From: Acidobacterium sp. S8
Lineage (GTDB): Bacteria > Acidobacteriota > Terriglobia > Terriglobales > Acidobacteriaceae
Length of the DNA: 64,000 nucleotides
Direction of reading: 5' to 3'
NCBI RefSeq assembly: GCF_009765985.1
Contig: NZ_LMUM01000013.1
Coordinates: forward strand, 48,036 to 112,035
The first letter of the stretch is position 1. Every line of letters begins with the position of its first letter. Below are positions 1-8,946 of the stretch, one piece after another. Made by a program: the position numbers and the translations under genes. Below the pieces are notes generated by a model, which was not told the DNA's origin, ran no database searches, and saw nothing but the letters and a program-made list of their open reading frames with translations.

Positions 1-1653
1 GGCAAGTTCAGGCAGGAGCGCTTGCAGGCGTTCGACGTTGGTCTTCTTCGTAGCGAGAAGCTTTTCCAGCGCTACGGCGCGGGCTTGCTTCTGCTCGTAG
101 TCGGTCCAGGCTTCATCGGCGATGAGGCCGAGGCGGCGGCCGTGCGGCGTGAGGCGGCGGTCGGCGTTGTCGATGCGGAGATGGAGGCGGAACTCTGCGC
201 GCGAGGTGAACATGCGGTAGGGCTCGTTGGTGCCCTTGCTGATGAGGTCGTCGATGAGGATGCCGGTGTAGGCTTCGGTGCGGTCGAGGGTGAATGGCGC
301 TTCGCCCTTGACATAAAGGGCGGCGTTGATTCCGGCCATCAGGCCCTGGCAGGCGGCTTCTTCATAGCCGGAGGTTCCGTTGATCTGTCCGGCAAGATAG
401 AGGCCTTGGAACTGCTTTACGCGCAGGCTCCGGTCGAGTTCGGTAGGGTCGATGGCGTCGTACTCAATGGCGTAGCCGGGGCGCAGCATCTCGGCGTTCT
501 CGAGGCCGGGAATGGAGTGGACGATCTCCCACTGGACTTCCATCGGCAGCGAGGTGGACATGCCGTTGACGTAGACTTCGTGCGTGTTGAGGCCTTCGGG
601 TTCGAGGAAGAACTGGTGCTGCTCCTTGTCGGGGAACTTGACGACTTTGTCCTCGATCGAGGGGCAGTAGCGCGGGCCGGTCGCGGTGATCTGGCCGGAG
701 TACATGGGCGAACGCATGACGTTCTCGCGGATCAAACGTAGCGTTTCCGGCGTTGTGTGCGCGATATGGCAGGAGATCTGGCGCTGCTTGATCTCTTTGG
801 TGCGGAAGCTGAAGGGCGTCGGATCTTTGTCTCCAGGCTGCTCTTCGAACTGCTTCCAGTTAATCGTGCGGCCGTCGAGACGCGGCGGTGTTCCGGTCTT
901 CAGGCGGCAGCCGCGCAGGCCGAGGCGCTTCAGTGCTTCGCCTAACAGGACCGATGGCGGTTCGCCGCTTCGGCCTGCGGGGTAGTTCTCTTCGCCGCAG
1001 TGGATGAGGCCGTTGAGGAATGTTCCGGTGGTGATCACGACTGCGCCTGCGTGCACGATGCGGTTGTCGCGGAGTTTTACGCCGATGATGCGGAGTGAAG
1101 GATGCGCTTCGCGCAACTGAGACGCAGCTTGCGCTGCGGGTCCTTCGACTGCGACGCGCTCATGCGCGTCTCCGCTCAGGATGACATCGGTTGGTGGAAC
1201 TGCAGGTCCCTCCGCTTCGGTCGGGATGACAATTCCGTTTATTCCATCTGCATTTGCGGGAGCGAAAACAACATCCGCGACTTCGGCTTGTTTGATGAAC
1301 AAATTTGGCTGCGATTCGAGCATTTCGCGCATTTTTACGCGGTATTGCTGCTTGTCGCATTGCGCTCGGGGCGACCATACGGCCGGGCCGCGGGAGGTGT
1401 TCAGCAGGCGGAACTGGATGCCGACCGCATCCGCCATTTCGCCCATGATGCCGCCCAAAGCGTCGACTTCGCGGACGAGATGGCCTTTGGCAATGCCGCC
1501 GATGGCGGGGTTGCAGGACATCTGCGCGATGAGGTCGAGGTTCAGCGTGAACAGGGCTGTGCGCAGGCCCATGCGGGCCGCCGCCATGGCCGCTTCGCAG
1601 CCGGCGTGTCCGGCTCCGACGACGACTACATCGTACTGTTCGGTGAATGGCAT
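1..1653 (-). CDS. mnmG: tRNA uridine-5-carboxymethylaminomethyl synthase MnmG (GidA), 3' end cut by window edge
   Basis: Reading leftwards from the ATG at 1653 the frame stays open to base 1, so this is the first ~551 residues of MnmG. MnmG is the FAD- and NADH-dependent partner of MnmE that installs the carboxymethylaminomethyl group on U34 of certain tRNAs. The start reads [20 protein letters not shown], with the GxGxxGxE dinucleotide-binding motif. [55 protein letters not shown] and [13 protein letters not shown] are family motifs. Oddity: about 50 extra residues lie between the EVADVV strand and IIGVKL, where E. coli MnmG has about 5 residues. Part of the DNA encoding them (about 1135-1230) resembles a dispersed intergenic repeat seen again at 19628-19674. 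The frame is intact, so the gene is probably functional. Identity is very secure; only the C-terminal end is unseen. Confidence 0.95.
   Translation of the reverse strand, partial: MPFTEQYDVVVVGAGHAGCEAAMAAARMGLRTALFTLNLDLIAQMSCNPAIGGIAKGHLVREVDALGGIMGEMADAVGIQFRLLNTSRGPAVWSPRAQCDKQQYRVKMREMLESQPNLFIKQAEVADVVFAPANADGINGIVIPTEAEGPAVPPTDVILSGDAHERVAVEGPAAQAASQLREAHPSLRIIGVKLRDNRIVHAGAVVITTGTFLNGLIHCGEENYPAGRSGEPPSVLLGEALKRLGLRGCRLKTGTPPRLDGRTINWKQFEEQPGDKDPTPFSFRTKEIKQRQISCHIAHTTPETLRLIRENVMRSPMYSGQITATGPRYCPSIEDKVVKFPDKEQHQFFLEPEGLNTHEVYVNGMSTSLPMEVQWEIVHSIPGLENAEMLRPGYAIEYDAIDPTELDRSLRVKQFQGLYLAGQINGTSGYEEAACQGLMAGINAALYVKGEAPFTLDRTEAYTGILIDDLISKGTNEPYRMFTSRAEFRLHLRIDNADRRLTPHGRRLGLIADEAWTDYEQKQARAVALEKLLATKKTNVERLQALLPELA
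1135..1230. repeat. Dispersed repeat units inside mnmG
   Basis: The plus strand carries GCGGGTCCTTCGACTGCG, then a GC-rich stretch, then CCGCTCAGGATGAC (1136-1182). A second degenerate unit, GGTCCCTCCGCTTCGGTC followed by GGGATGAC, ends near 1230. The first unit closely matches 19628-19674 downstream of fabD, which has GCGGGTCCATTCGACTGCG and CCGCTCAGGATGAC. Inside mnmG the units are in frame and encode extra residues around [17 protein letters not shown]. Copy resemblance is seen directly; insertion into the gene is inferred. Confidence 0.7.
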
Positions 1654-2214
1654 AACTGTCCAGCTTTATTCTAGCTGGTTGGTGGTGTCGGCGGGGTGAC
1701 TACCCCCTCCCCCTCCGGGGGATCTATCTTTTGTGTATTTTCAAACACTTAGCGGGGCATCATCCCCCGCTATCCCACTGATATGACGTGGTTTAGATGG
1801 TTTCTAGTGTTTTCAATCACTTAGCGGGGGTCTGCGTCCCAAATATTCCCGGGCCTGAAGGCCCTTTTGAAATTGTCTTGGTCACCGGGCTAAAGCCCGG
1901 TGCTTCTACCCGGTCTTGCCTTCGTCACCAAACTAACGCCCGTGCTTCTCACTAGACCAAAGCCCAAGTGTTTCCACCTGTTCTTACGTTTGTTGCCGGG
2001 CTAAAGGCCGATGCTTCCACCCTGTTTATTGGTCCTATATTCAGGATATCAATTTTGTGCGAAATACTCTGCCAAGTTTTTTACGGCGGTAAGTGATTTT
2101 ATGCGTTTCACTTAGGCGATTTATGAGGCGCACAGGGGGCTTGACAAGAAATTTCACAAATCTGCCCGGACCTAACTTCGTGGAGGCGATGCCGGGATTT
2201 TTATTGCAAAGAAA
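1654..2214. other. Gene-free stretch between mnmG and the TonB-receptor-like gene
   Basis: No convincing gene is visible. It holds two copies of a short unit around CACTTAGCGGGG (near 1748 and 1816), a degenerate stem-forming repeat (1883-2024) and AT-rich sequence at 2040-2215. A 65-codon open frame on the minus strand at 2041-2238 shows no recognisable protein character and overlaps the terminator. The promoter of mnmG should lie just right of 1653. Confidence 0.6.
1883..2024. repeat. Four degenerate copies of a stem-forming repeat
   Basis: The clearest copy is CACCGGGCTAAAGCCCGGTG (1883-1902), a hairpin with GGGCT/AGCCC arms, followed by CTTCTACCC. Related copies start near 1925 (CACCAAACTAACGCCCGTG), 1955 (GACCAAAGCCCAAGTG) and 1995 (GCCGGGCTAAAGGCCGATG). 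Each is followed by a CTTCTAC/TTTCCAC-like tail, with spacing of about 30-42 bp. They decay from left to right and from the consensus, as expected for a non-coding repeat family. Confidence 0.65.
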
Positions 2215-2238
2215 ATGCGGCAGCCGAAGCTGCCGCAT
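2209..2238 (-). terminator. Rho-independent terminator of the TonB-receptor-like gene
   Basis: On the minus strand a 10-bp stem ATGCGGCAGC / GCTGCCGCAT closes on a UUCG-type loop (2225-2228) and is followed by TTTTCTTTG. It begins about 20 nt after the stop codon at 2260, the expected place for a terminator of that gene. Confidence 0.85.
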
Positions 2239-2259
2239 GGTTGGAGAGCGTTTCAGCGA

Positions 2260-5200
2260 CTAGAACTCAAAGCGCACGGCTACCTGCACCTGACGCGGGC
2301 TGTATGCGTAGTTGCTGTTTACGTTTGTTACCGATGCAAACGATGGGTTGTAGGTCAGCGGAGTGGTGTAAGTCTGCGGACCGGTGTAACCCTTGGCCGA
2401 GACGGCCGGCGTGGAGCTGCCGAACGTGTAACCAAGAGTGTTCACGCTGGTCGTATTCTCGTGATTGAAGACGTTGAAGCACTCCGCGATGAGCTGCAGG
2501 GTGTACTTTTCGTGGAATTGGATATCCTTCTGACCGCGAAGGTCGAAGACCTCGGCACGGCGATAGTTGAAGGTATTTCTGCCTAAGACAGGGATATAGG
2601 CCGGGCTTCCACCCGCTCCATTCCATCCGGTACTGGGTGAAGTGCCGTTGGGGTAGCTGCTGGTCGTCAGGCTGTAAGGAAGTCCATTCTGCAACTGAAC
2701 GAGCGGATTGAGTCTCCAACCATCGAGCAGATAGCTCTCCCAACCCTGGAACTGGTTCGGATACTTTACGACAGCGTAAGCCACGAAACGATTGGGAACG
2801 TTGAAGTTGGAGTTTCCATATTGCGAGGCTTCGCTGGAGTTGGGATCGAGCGGCTGATTCGCGGATGCCTGCGTGGACTGGTTCTGGTTGAAGTCCAGTG
2901 AGTGCGACCAGGTGTAGCTGGCATCGAAGGTCACGTAGCGCGAGGTCTGGTTGTTGATCTCGGCCACGAGAGCGTTGTAGCTGGCGTTAATGTTGCTGAC
3001 CACGTCTGTAATTGCGGCGAAGTTCGGATTGGCATAGCCGTTGTAGACCTTTGCCGCATAGGTGCTTCCACAAGCCAGAGGTCCGCAGCTGCCATTGCTG
3101 GCGGCCTGAATCGTGTAATTGACCGTGGTGTAGCCATCGCCATTGTTGGTGTTGTTGTCAGGGGCAGCCGTGTTGACCAGATTGGTGTTCACGAAGTTGG
3201 TCAGCTCGCGGCTCTGCGTGCCGAGATAGCTCAGTGAGAATACCGTCTGCGGCCCGAACTGCTGCTGCAGGGTCAGGTCATACTCCATGGCCTGCGGATT
3301 CTGCAGATGCTTGTCGAGATACTGAACGCTGGCTGCGGCGAGGGCCGTCGGCGAGTAGTTGGAAGGAAGAATCGATGGGAACTGCGGGCCAGCCTGGTAG
3401 TTTCTGAAGCTCGAAGAGAACTGAGCGTTCGGTGAGCCTGTCTGAGAGTAGGCGGTGAGCAGGATCGCGTTGGGGATGCGGCCGTAGTACATGCCGAAGC
3501 CACCGCGTAGTACGGTTGTGCCTTTTCCGTAGACGTTCCAAGCGAAGCCGGCACGCGGGCCGAAGTTATTTTTGTCATCCGGATGCTGGAGCATCTCCGG
3601 AATCGAAGTATAGGACCCGACGGGTTGCTGCAGGTTTTTGTAAGGACCCGGGATGCTCTGGAAGTCATAACGCAACCCGAGGTTAAGCGTGAGGTTCGGC
3701 AGAATCTTCCAGTCATCCTGCCCGAAGAAGCCGTAATCGACGGTGCTCAGGTTGAAGGTGGACTGGCCGAAGTTCTGACTGAAGGACGAGTAGCAAGGCA
3801 GCGTTCCGACGTTGTACTCGTTGGCGCTCGATCCGCAGGTGCCGCTCGGCTTGGCCTGGTCGGCAAAGAAGTTGCCCAGATATGTATAGGTGAAATCGCC
3901 GTTCGGGCTGCTTGCGGCAAGACCCAGACTGTTAATGAGATCGAAATTGTGGACGACGTCGACACCGAACTTGAGCGAGTGCTGATTACGAATCCAGCTC
4001 ACAGTGTCGGCAATCTGCCACTTGCGCTCGTCAGGATACGCGGGACGGAACGCGTAGTACTGGACGCCGCTGCTGAAGCCGTTCGAGCTTTGCAGAGAGA
4101 TGGTGGGAGGCAAGCCCTGGAAGGAGGTTGAGTTCACGAACTGTGCATCATAGGCGCTGACAGGCTGTGAGTTTTCATCGTTCAACTCGCGGCCATACTG
4201 ATAGCGAAGCTCGTTAGCGATGGTTGGAGTCAGCACCGAATCAAGCTTAGCCAGACCGTAGTCGAGCTTTACGAAGTCGTTGCCGAAACCATCGATGCCG
4301 TAGGTGTTTGTGGCCTGGGTCTGCACGCCGCCGGGTGAATCCCAGCGCAAGCGGTTGTAGATGAAGCTGGCGTGATTCTTTCCGTTGATCTGCCAGTCAA
4401 TCTTCGGCATGTTGATGGTCTGGTCGCCGGTGCGGTGCACGGGGCCGAGGTTTGTGGCGACTGCGGCGAGGTCAGTGTTGTAGAGGCTGACGGCGGCCGA
4501 GTAGCTCGACAGGCCAAGACGCGCCTGGAGTACGCAAGCCTGTGCATCGACGGGGTTCGAAGGAGCAGTCTTGCCTTGCGAGGAGATGATGGTGGCGCAG
4601 TCATAGCCGCCGGGAATATTTGGATCGGGCGCCTGAAAGAATGCGCCGGGATTGGAAGCTACTGCAGTGCCGGGGAAGTTACGGCGATAGCCGTCATAGG
4701 CGTAGAACCAGAAGAGCTTGTCCTTGATGAGCGGACCGCCCACGCCAAGGCCCCACTGCTTACGCCAGTCTTTCGGCTTGTACTGAATGGTGTTGGTGGT
4801 GCCGCTAGCTGCGTCGAAAGTGGTCAGCTTGGTGAAGGGGTTCTTCGCGCCCCAGTCATTGTCGCGGTCATAGAAGTAAAGCTGACCGTGAATCTGGTTT
4901 GTGCCGCTCTTGGTGACGGAGTTGATGACACCGCCGAGGGCGCGTCCATATTCGGCGGAGTAGACGCCGGTGTTTACCTGGAACTCCTGCACGGCAACCT
5001 GCGGCGTGGAGTAGCCTTCACGGGTGCGGCCACGCTCTTCAGAGAAGTAAGCCTGATTGTCGTCGGCGCCATCGATCTGGACATTATTCAGCAACGGGCT
5101 GATGCCGCGAATGCTGAGAAGTCCGAAGCCGTTTGAATCGGCTACGACACCCGGCGTCAACAGCGTGAGATCGGACCAGCGGCGGCCGTTGATGGGCAGG

Positions 5201-5643
5201 TTGTTGATGGTGGTCAGAGACAGATTGGAAGAAAAGTCAGGCGATTCGGTGTTGATGATGGGCGCTGCGCCGGAGACGGTGACGGTGCTCGAAACAGCGC
5301 CTACGGTCAGATGCGGCTGCAGGGTGGTGAGCTGGCCGACACCTACGACGACCGAAGTCAGGCGGAGATCATTGAATCCTGACGCGGAAACGGAGACGGT
5401 GTAGGTGCCGGGCGGCAGAAGCGGGGCCTTGAAGTAGCCGCTTTCATCTGCGGTTACGTCGAATTCGGCATTGGTGCCGTCGTTGTGAATCTTGACGGCG
5501 GCATTGCTGACGACTGAGCTGTTGGCATCGAGGACTGTGCCTGCGATTGCGCCTTCTGTGGTGCTTTGCGCTGAGACCGCGATGGTTGCGGCGAAGGCAA
5601 GGCAGAGCACAAGGGTGAGGCGACGCCAGAAACGTTGCATCAT
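2260..5643 (-). CDS. TonB-dependent receptor-like outer-membrane protein with N-terminal carboxypeptidase-regulatory domain
   Basis: About 1127 residues. After a signal peptide (RRLTLVLCLAFAATIAVSAQ) comes a CarboxypepD_reg-like beta-sandwich at ~30-115 (GTVLDANSSVVSNAAVKI, PPGTYTVSVSASGF). A plug-like domain follows (INNLPINGRRWSDLTLLTPG, AEYGRALGGVINSVTKSGTN), then a long beta-barrel ending in aromatic VAVRFEF, as outer-membrane barrels do. This architecture is the large Oar/TonB-receptor-like family abundant in Acidobacteriota, usually assigned to uptake of polymers or oligosaccharides; the substrate here is unknown. An upstream GTG (5652) is possible, but AGGAG sits 8 nt before the ATG at 5643, so that start is preferred. 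The gene is monocistronic, with its own terminator, and divergent from the permease at 6044. Confidence 0.85.
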   Translation of the reverse strand: MMQRFWRRLTLVLCLAFAATIAVSAQSTTEGAIAGTVLDANSSVVSNAAVKIHNDGTNAEFDVTADESGYFKAPLLPPGTYTVSVSASGFNDLRLTSVVVGVGQLTTLQPHLTVGAVSSTVTVSGAAPIINTESPDFSSNLSLTTINNLPINGRRWSDLTLLTPGVVADSNGFGLLSIRGISPLLNNVQIDGADDNQAYFSEERGRTREGYSTPQVAVQEFQVNTGVYSAEYGRALGGVINSVTKSGTNQIHGQLYFYDRDNDWGAKNPFTKLTTFDAASGTTNTIQYKPKDWRKQWGLGVGGPLIKDKLFWFYAYDGYRRNFPGTAVASNPGAFFQAPDPNIPGGYDCATIISSQGKTAPSNPVDAQACVLQARLGLSSYSAAVSLYNTDLAAVATNLGPVHRTGDQTINMPKIDWQINGKNHASFIYNRLRWDSPGGVQTQATNTYGIDGFGNDFVKLDYGLAKLDSVLTPTIANELRYQYGRELNDENSQPVSAYDAQFVNSTSFQGLPPTISLQSSNGFSSGVQYYAFRPAYPDERKWQIADTVSWIRNQHSLKFGVDVVHNFDLINSLGLAASSPNGDFTYTYLGNFFADQAKPSGTCGSSANEYNVGTLPCYSSFSQNFGQSTFNLSTVDYGFFGQDDWKILPNLTLNLGLRYDFQSIPGPYKNLQQPVGSYTSIPEMLQHPDDKNNFGPRAGFAWNVYGKGTTVLRGGFGMYYGRIPNAILLTAYSQTGSPNAQFSSSFRNYQAGPQFPSILPSNYSPTALAAASVQYLDKHLQNPQAMEYDLTLQQQFGPQTVFSLSYLGTQSRELTNFVNTNLVNTAAPDNNTNNGDGYTTVNYTIQAASNGSCGPLACGSTYAAKVYNGYANPNFAAITDVVSNINASYNALVAEINNQTSRYVTFDASYTWSHSLDFNQNQSTQASANQPLDPNSSEASQYGNSNFNVPNRFVAYAVVKYPNQFQGWESYLLDGWRLNPLVQLQNGLPYSLTTSSYPNGTSPSTGWNGAGGSPAYIPVLGRNTFNYRRAEVFDLRGQKDIQFHEKYTLQLIAECFNVFNHENTTSVNTLGYTFGSSTPAVSAKGYTGPQTYTTPLTYNPSFASVTNVNSNYAYSPRQVQVAVRFEF

Positions 5644-6043
5644 GTCTGACACTCCTTAAAAAGTAAAACTTTTGCGTTCTTGAACGCCCTTCTGAGAAGG
5701 CGTACCTGTGTGCCGCATTCCGACGCTCAAAGGGGAGAAGGTTGAGCATAATAAGCCGGGAGCAGCCAGTATTAGATTCCCATGGATACGTTACAACTTT
5801 ATAAACGGGTCTCTTCTTTGTTCTTTGTTCCATAAAGATAGCAAGCTTTCGTACATGCAGGTAAAGCAGGATTTATTTCTTCGCGCATTTTCGGGCTGTT
5901 CACTTATGGACATCGCTCTGCATTTCCAGACAACCGGTTCGCTGGATTCTCGAAAAAGAACTGTTAATCGACTGAAAAGAATACGGTAAGATCGCATCAA
6001 CTGCGGCGTTCAGCTGCAGATTCCGCCATTCATCGAGTGCTCT
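5644..6043. other. Divergent intergenic region
   Basis: This 400-bp AT-richer region separates the minus-strand receptor from the plus-strand permease and must hold both promoters. The receptor ribosome-binding site (AAGGAG on the minus strand) is at about 5651-5657. Open frames here (for example plus 5708-5989) have no protein-like character and no ribosome-binding site. No operator palindrome stood out. Confidence 0.5.
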
Positions 6044-8533
6044 ATGGGAACCCTTTCTCTTGATTTGAAATTTGCTCTTCGCCAGCTGCGCAAGAGTCCC
6101 GGCTTTACCGTAACGGCTGTGCTCATGCTGGCCTTCGGTATTGGGGCGACGACGGCGATCTTTTCGATTGTGAATGGCGTGCTGCTGCGGCCGCTGCCCT
6201 TTCCGGAGCCGGACCGCCTGGTGGTGCTCGCCGATAAGCTTCAGGGCTTCCACGTAAATAATGGCAACAGTGAAGTGGGAGTGACCGCTCCGGATATTCG
6301 TGCGTACACGCGCGATACACATTCATTCGAGAGCATGGGCGGATACCAGTTTGCGTCCTATGAGTTGTCGGGCTCGGGCGAACCGGCTTTCCTGACCGGT
6401 GCCCGCATGACGGCGGGCGTCTTTCCGGCCTTGCGCGTGGCGCCTTTGATGGGCCGTTTTTTTACGGTGCAGGAGGATGAGCAGAACCAGCAGGTGGTGA
6501 TGCTGAGCTATTCCGTGTGGCAGGAGCGTTTCCATGGGGATCCGCATATTCTGGGCACGAAAGTTCTGCTGGATCGAAAGCCATATGTGGTGATTGGCGT
6601 AATGCCGCGGAATTTTGAGTTTCCGCTACAGGCCGGTCAGTTGAACCGTGTACAGCTCTGGGTGCCGATGAGCTTTCAGCAGGACGAACTTACGCGCGGA
6701 GCTGCTTCATGGAGCTACCAGACGGTAGGGCGGCTGCGGCATGGGGTCACTGCGGCGCAGGCACAGAGCGATGCGGAGCGGGTGGCGCAGGACATTATGC
6801 GGAGCTATCCGGCGTTTATGGCGAGTCTGCGTATCAGTTCGTCGGTGCGTCCGTTGCATGAAGAGACGATAGAAGACGCTAAACCGCTGGTGCGGACATT
6901 ATTTCTGGCGGTCGCGGTGGTGCTGCTGATTGCATGCGCGAACCTGGCAGGGTTGCTGCTTGTGCGGGCGATTCGCAGGCAGCGCGAGATGGCGGTGCGG
7001 CAGGCGCTGGGCGCTCCGGCATCGGCGCTGGTGCGGCAGACTTTGATGGAGAGCCTGCTGTTGAGCGTGAGCGGTGGCGTGCTGGGAGTTGTGCTGGCAG
7101 GAGTGGCGCTGCAGCTGGGCAAAGGATTGCTGCCGGAGAGTCTGCCGCGCATCGATGAGATCGGGTTGGACTGGATGGTGGTTGTATTTGCGCTCGGCCT
7201 GGCGATTTTGACGGGAGTGCTGTGCGGGCTGGCTCCGGCATTTGCGGCGTTGCGCACGAATGTAAACGAGACGCTGAAAGAGGGCGGACGCAGCGGATCG
7301 GCGGGCGGCGTCCATGCGCGTTTGCGCTCGGCACTGGTGGTGGCGGAGATTGCAGTTGCGCTGGTGCTGCTTACCGCGTCCGGGCTGCTGTTGCGCAGCT
7401 TTGAGAAGATGCGCGCGGTGAATCTTGGCTACGATCCTGAGCATGTGACGACTGCTTCGTATTCCCTGCCGCAGAAACAGTATTCGACGCAGGCGCAGGT
7501 GGACACTTTCGATAAGGAGTTGCTGCGGAGGATGCGGCAGATTCCGGGGGCGAAATATGCGGCGCTGGTCAGCATGCTACCCGCGTCGAACCACAATAAC
7601 AATCAGGCTTTTATTCCCGAAGGATATGTGCCGCAGGGCAATAATCTGAATCTGGCCACGAGCGCGGTGGTAGTGGGCGATTACTTCGAGAGTATGGGCA
7701 TTCCGCTGGTGCGGGGGAGGTTCTTTACCGAAGCGGACCAAGCGACGACGCAGCTGGTGGTCATTGTGAACCGTAAACTTGCCGACCATTACTGGCCGGG
7801 GCAAAGCCCCGTCGGCAAGCGGCTGCACATTGGCACGCAGGATATGCAGATGCCGTGGCTGACGATTGTGGGCGAGGTGGACGATGTGAAGCTGAGCTCG
7901 CCGGACGAAGAGACGAAGGCCCAGTTTTATTTTCCGGTGACACAAATGGAAACGGATATTGGCTCGCTTGCTTCACCCAATGATCTCAATGGCAATGGCG
8001 GTTACCTCGTACTGCGCAGCATGCTTCCGCCGGAGCACATGGAGAATGCACTGCGGCAGACGGTGCAGTCGATCGATCCGCAACTACCCCTGACAGAAGT
8101 GCAGACGATGGTGCAGGCGGTTTCGGAAAGCGAAGCGCCGCGACGCTTCAACACTGCGGTGATCACGAGCTTTGCCTTTGCGGCGGTGGTGCTGGCGGTG
8201 CTCGGCATCTACAGCGTAATCGCCTTCTCTGTGGCCTCGCGTGTATCGGAGATGGCTATTCGGATGGCGCTTGGATCGCAGCGTTCAGGGATTATCCAGC
8301 TGGTGCTCATTTCTGCCGGAAAGCTGGCTGCGATTGGCTGCGTGATTGGATTGTTGGGCGCTGCGGGGGCTTCAGGACTGCTGAGGTCTTTCCTCTTCAA
8401 TGTCAGCCCGTTCGATCCGATGGTGATGATCCTGGCTGCGTTGTGCGTGCTGGTGCTTGCGCTGGCGGCATCGGCATTACCAGCGATGCGGGCGGCGGCC
8501 ATCGATCCGATGAAGGCTCTGCGCTCGGAGTAA
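6044..8533 (+). CDS. ADOP-type MacB/FtsX permease without the N-terminal prefix domain
   Basis: 829 residues. It starts directly with the amphipathic [13 protein letters not shown] segment and the first membrane helix (VLMLAFGIGATTAIFSIVNGVLLRPLPFP). A MacB periplasmic core-like domain (~50-250) and a first FtsX block of three helices around 280-400 follow (ARNxAGL-type ACANLAGLLLVRAIRRQREMA). Then come a second periplasmic domain and a C-terminal FtsX block ending PAMRAAAIDPMKALRSE. The doubled FtsX architecture with no neighbouring ATPase gene is what defines the acidobacterial duplicated orphan permeases. The exported substrate, if any, is unknown. Unlike the next three, it lacks the ~75-residue soluble prefix. 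It is followed by the PadR gene after 71 nt. Confidence 0.85.
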   Translation: MGTLSLDLKFALRQLRKSPGFTVTAVLMLAFGIGATTAIFSIVNGVLLRPLPFPEPDRLVVLADKLQGFHVNNGNSEVGVTAPDIRAYTRDTHSFESMGGYQFASYELSGSGEPAFLTGARMTAGVFPALRVAPLMGRFFTVQEDEQNQQVVMLSYSVWQERFHGDPHILGTKVLLDRKPYVVIGVMPRNFEFPLQAGQLNRVQLWVPMSFQQDELTRGAASWSYQTVGRLRHGVTAAQAQSDAERVAQDIMRSYPAFMASLRISSSVRPLHEETIEDAKPLVRTLFLAVAVVLLIACANLAGLLLVRAIRRQREMAVRQALGAPASALVRQTLMESLLLSVSGGVLGVVLAGVALQLGKGLLPESLPRIDEIGLDWMVVVFALGLAILTGVLCGLAPAFAALRTNVNETLKEGGRSGSAGGVHARLRSALVVAEIAVALVLLTASGLLLRSFEKMRAVNLGYDPEHVTTASYSLPQKQYSTQAQVDTFDKELLRRMRQIPGAKYAALVSMLPASNHNNNQAFIPEGYVPQGNNLNLATSAVVVGDYFESMGIPLVRGRFFTEADQATTQLVVIVNRKLADHYWPGQSPVGKRLHIGTQDMQMPWLTIVGEVDDVKLSSPDEETKAQFYFPVTQMETDIGSLASPNDLNGNGGYLVLRSMLPPEHMENALRQTVQSIDPQLPLTEVQTMVQAVSESEAPRRFNTAVITSFAFAAVVLAVLGIYSVIAFSVASRVSEMAIRMALGSQRSGIIQLVLISAGKLAAIGCVIGLLGAAGASGLLRSFLFNVSPFDPMVMILAALCVLVLALAASALPAMRAAAIDPMKALRSE

Positions 8534-8540
8534 AAGTCAT

Positions 8541-8597
8541 CTCCTCTTGCATTCCCATAGGAGTCGTGCCATGATTCCTATGGCGAACCAAGAGGAG
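8541..8597 (+). promoter_or_regulatory. Long two-part inverted repeat covering the padR ribosome-binding site
   Basis: Outer arms CTCCTCTTG (8541-8549) and CAAGAGGAG (8589-8597) are perfect complements. Inner arms CCATAGGA (8555-8562) and TCCTATGG (8576-8583) are also perfect complements. The right outer arm contains the AGAGGAG ribosome-binding site of the PadR gene (ATG at 8605). As DNA it could be an operator or cruciform; as RNA it would hide the ribosome-binding site of padR. PadR regulators commonly bind inverted repeats near their own genes, so autoregulation is a reasonable inference. Confidence 0.7.
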
Positions 8598-8604
8598 TAG
8601 AAGC

Positions 8605-8946
8605 ATGGGCGAAAAAGCCGACGTCTGGCAAGGCACGCTGGCGTTGATGGTTTTGAAGACGCTGGAGACGATGGGCGCGCAGCACGGATATGGCATTGCG
8701 CGACGCATTGAGCAGGTGAGCGACAATCAGCTGTCGTTGAATTATGGAACCCTATACCCGGCGCTGTTGAAGCTGGAGCAGGAGGGAGCCATCGCCTCGG
8801 AGTGGGGCGTCTCAGAAAACAACCGTAAGGCAAAGTTCTACAAGCTGACGCGCGCCGGCAGAAAGCAGCTGGAGCGCGAAGCGAAAGGCTGGGAGCAGAC
8901 CAAGGCGATTGTTGCGCGCTTTCTTTCGCCGGCCGAGGAGGCGTGA
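8605..8946 (+). CDS. PadR-family transcriptional regulator
   Basis: 113 residues, the usual size of short (subfamily 2) PadR proteins. The winged helix is clear: [30 protein letters not shown], then [23 protein letters not shown] and the wing [20 protein letters not shown]-terminal dimerisation helix runs to the end. PadR proteins usually repress genes for membrane transporters, often next to their own gene. In Acidobacteriota they routinely precede ADOP permeases. Its stop overlaps the start of the next permease (TGATG), so the two are translationally coupled. Ribosome-binding site AGAGGAG at 8591-8597. Confidence 0.92.
   Translation: MGEKADVWQGTLALMVLKTLETMGAQHGYGIARRIEQVSDNQLSLNYGTLYPALLKLEQEGAIASEWGVSENNRKAKFYKLTRAGRKQLEREAKGWEQTKAIVARFLSPAEEA

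Noticed and set aside
4372..5136. 254-codon plus-strand frame in the first receptor gene
   Set aside because: Antisense to the plug/barrel coding sequence; no ribosome-binding site or family pattern.
5708..5989. 93-codon plus-strand frame in the intergenic region before the first permease
   Set aside because: No ribosome-binding site or recognisable protein pattern; lies in a divergent promoter region.
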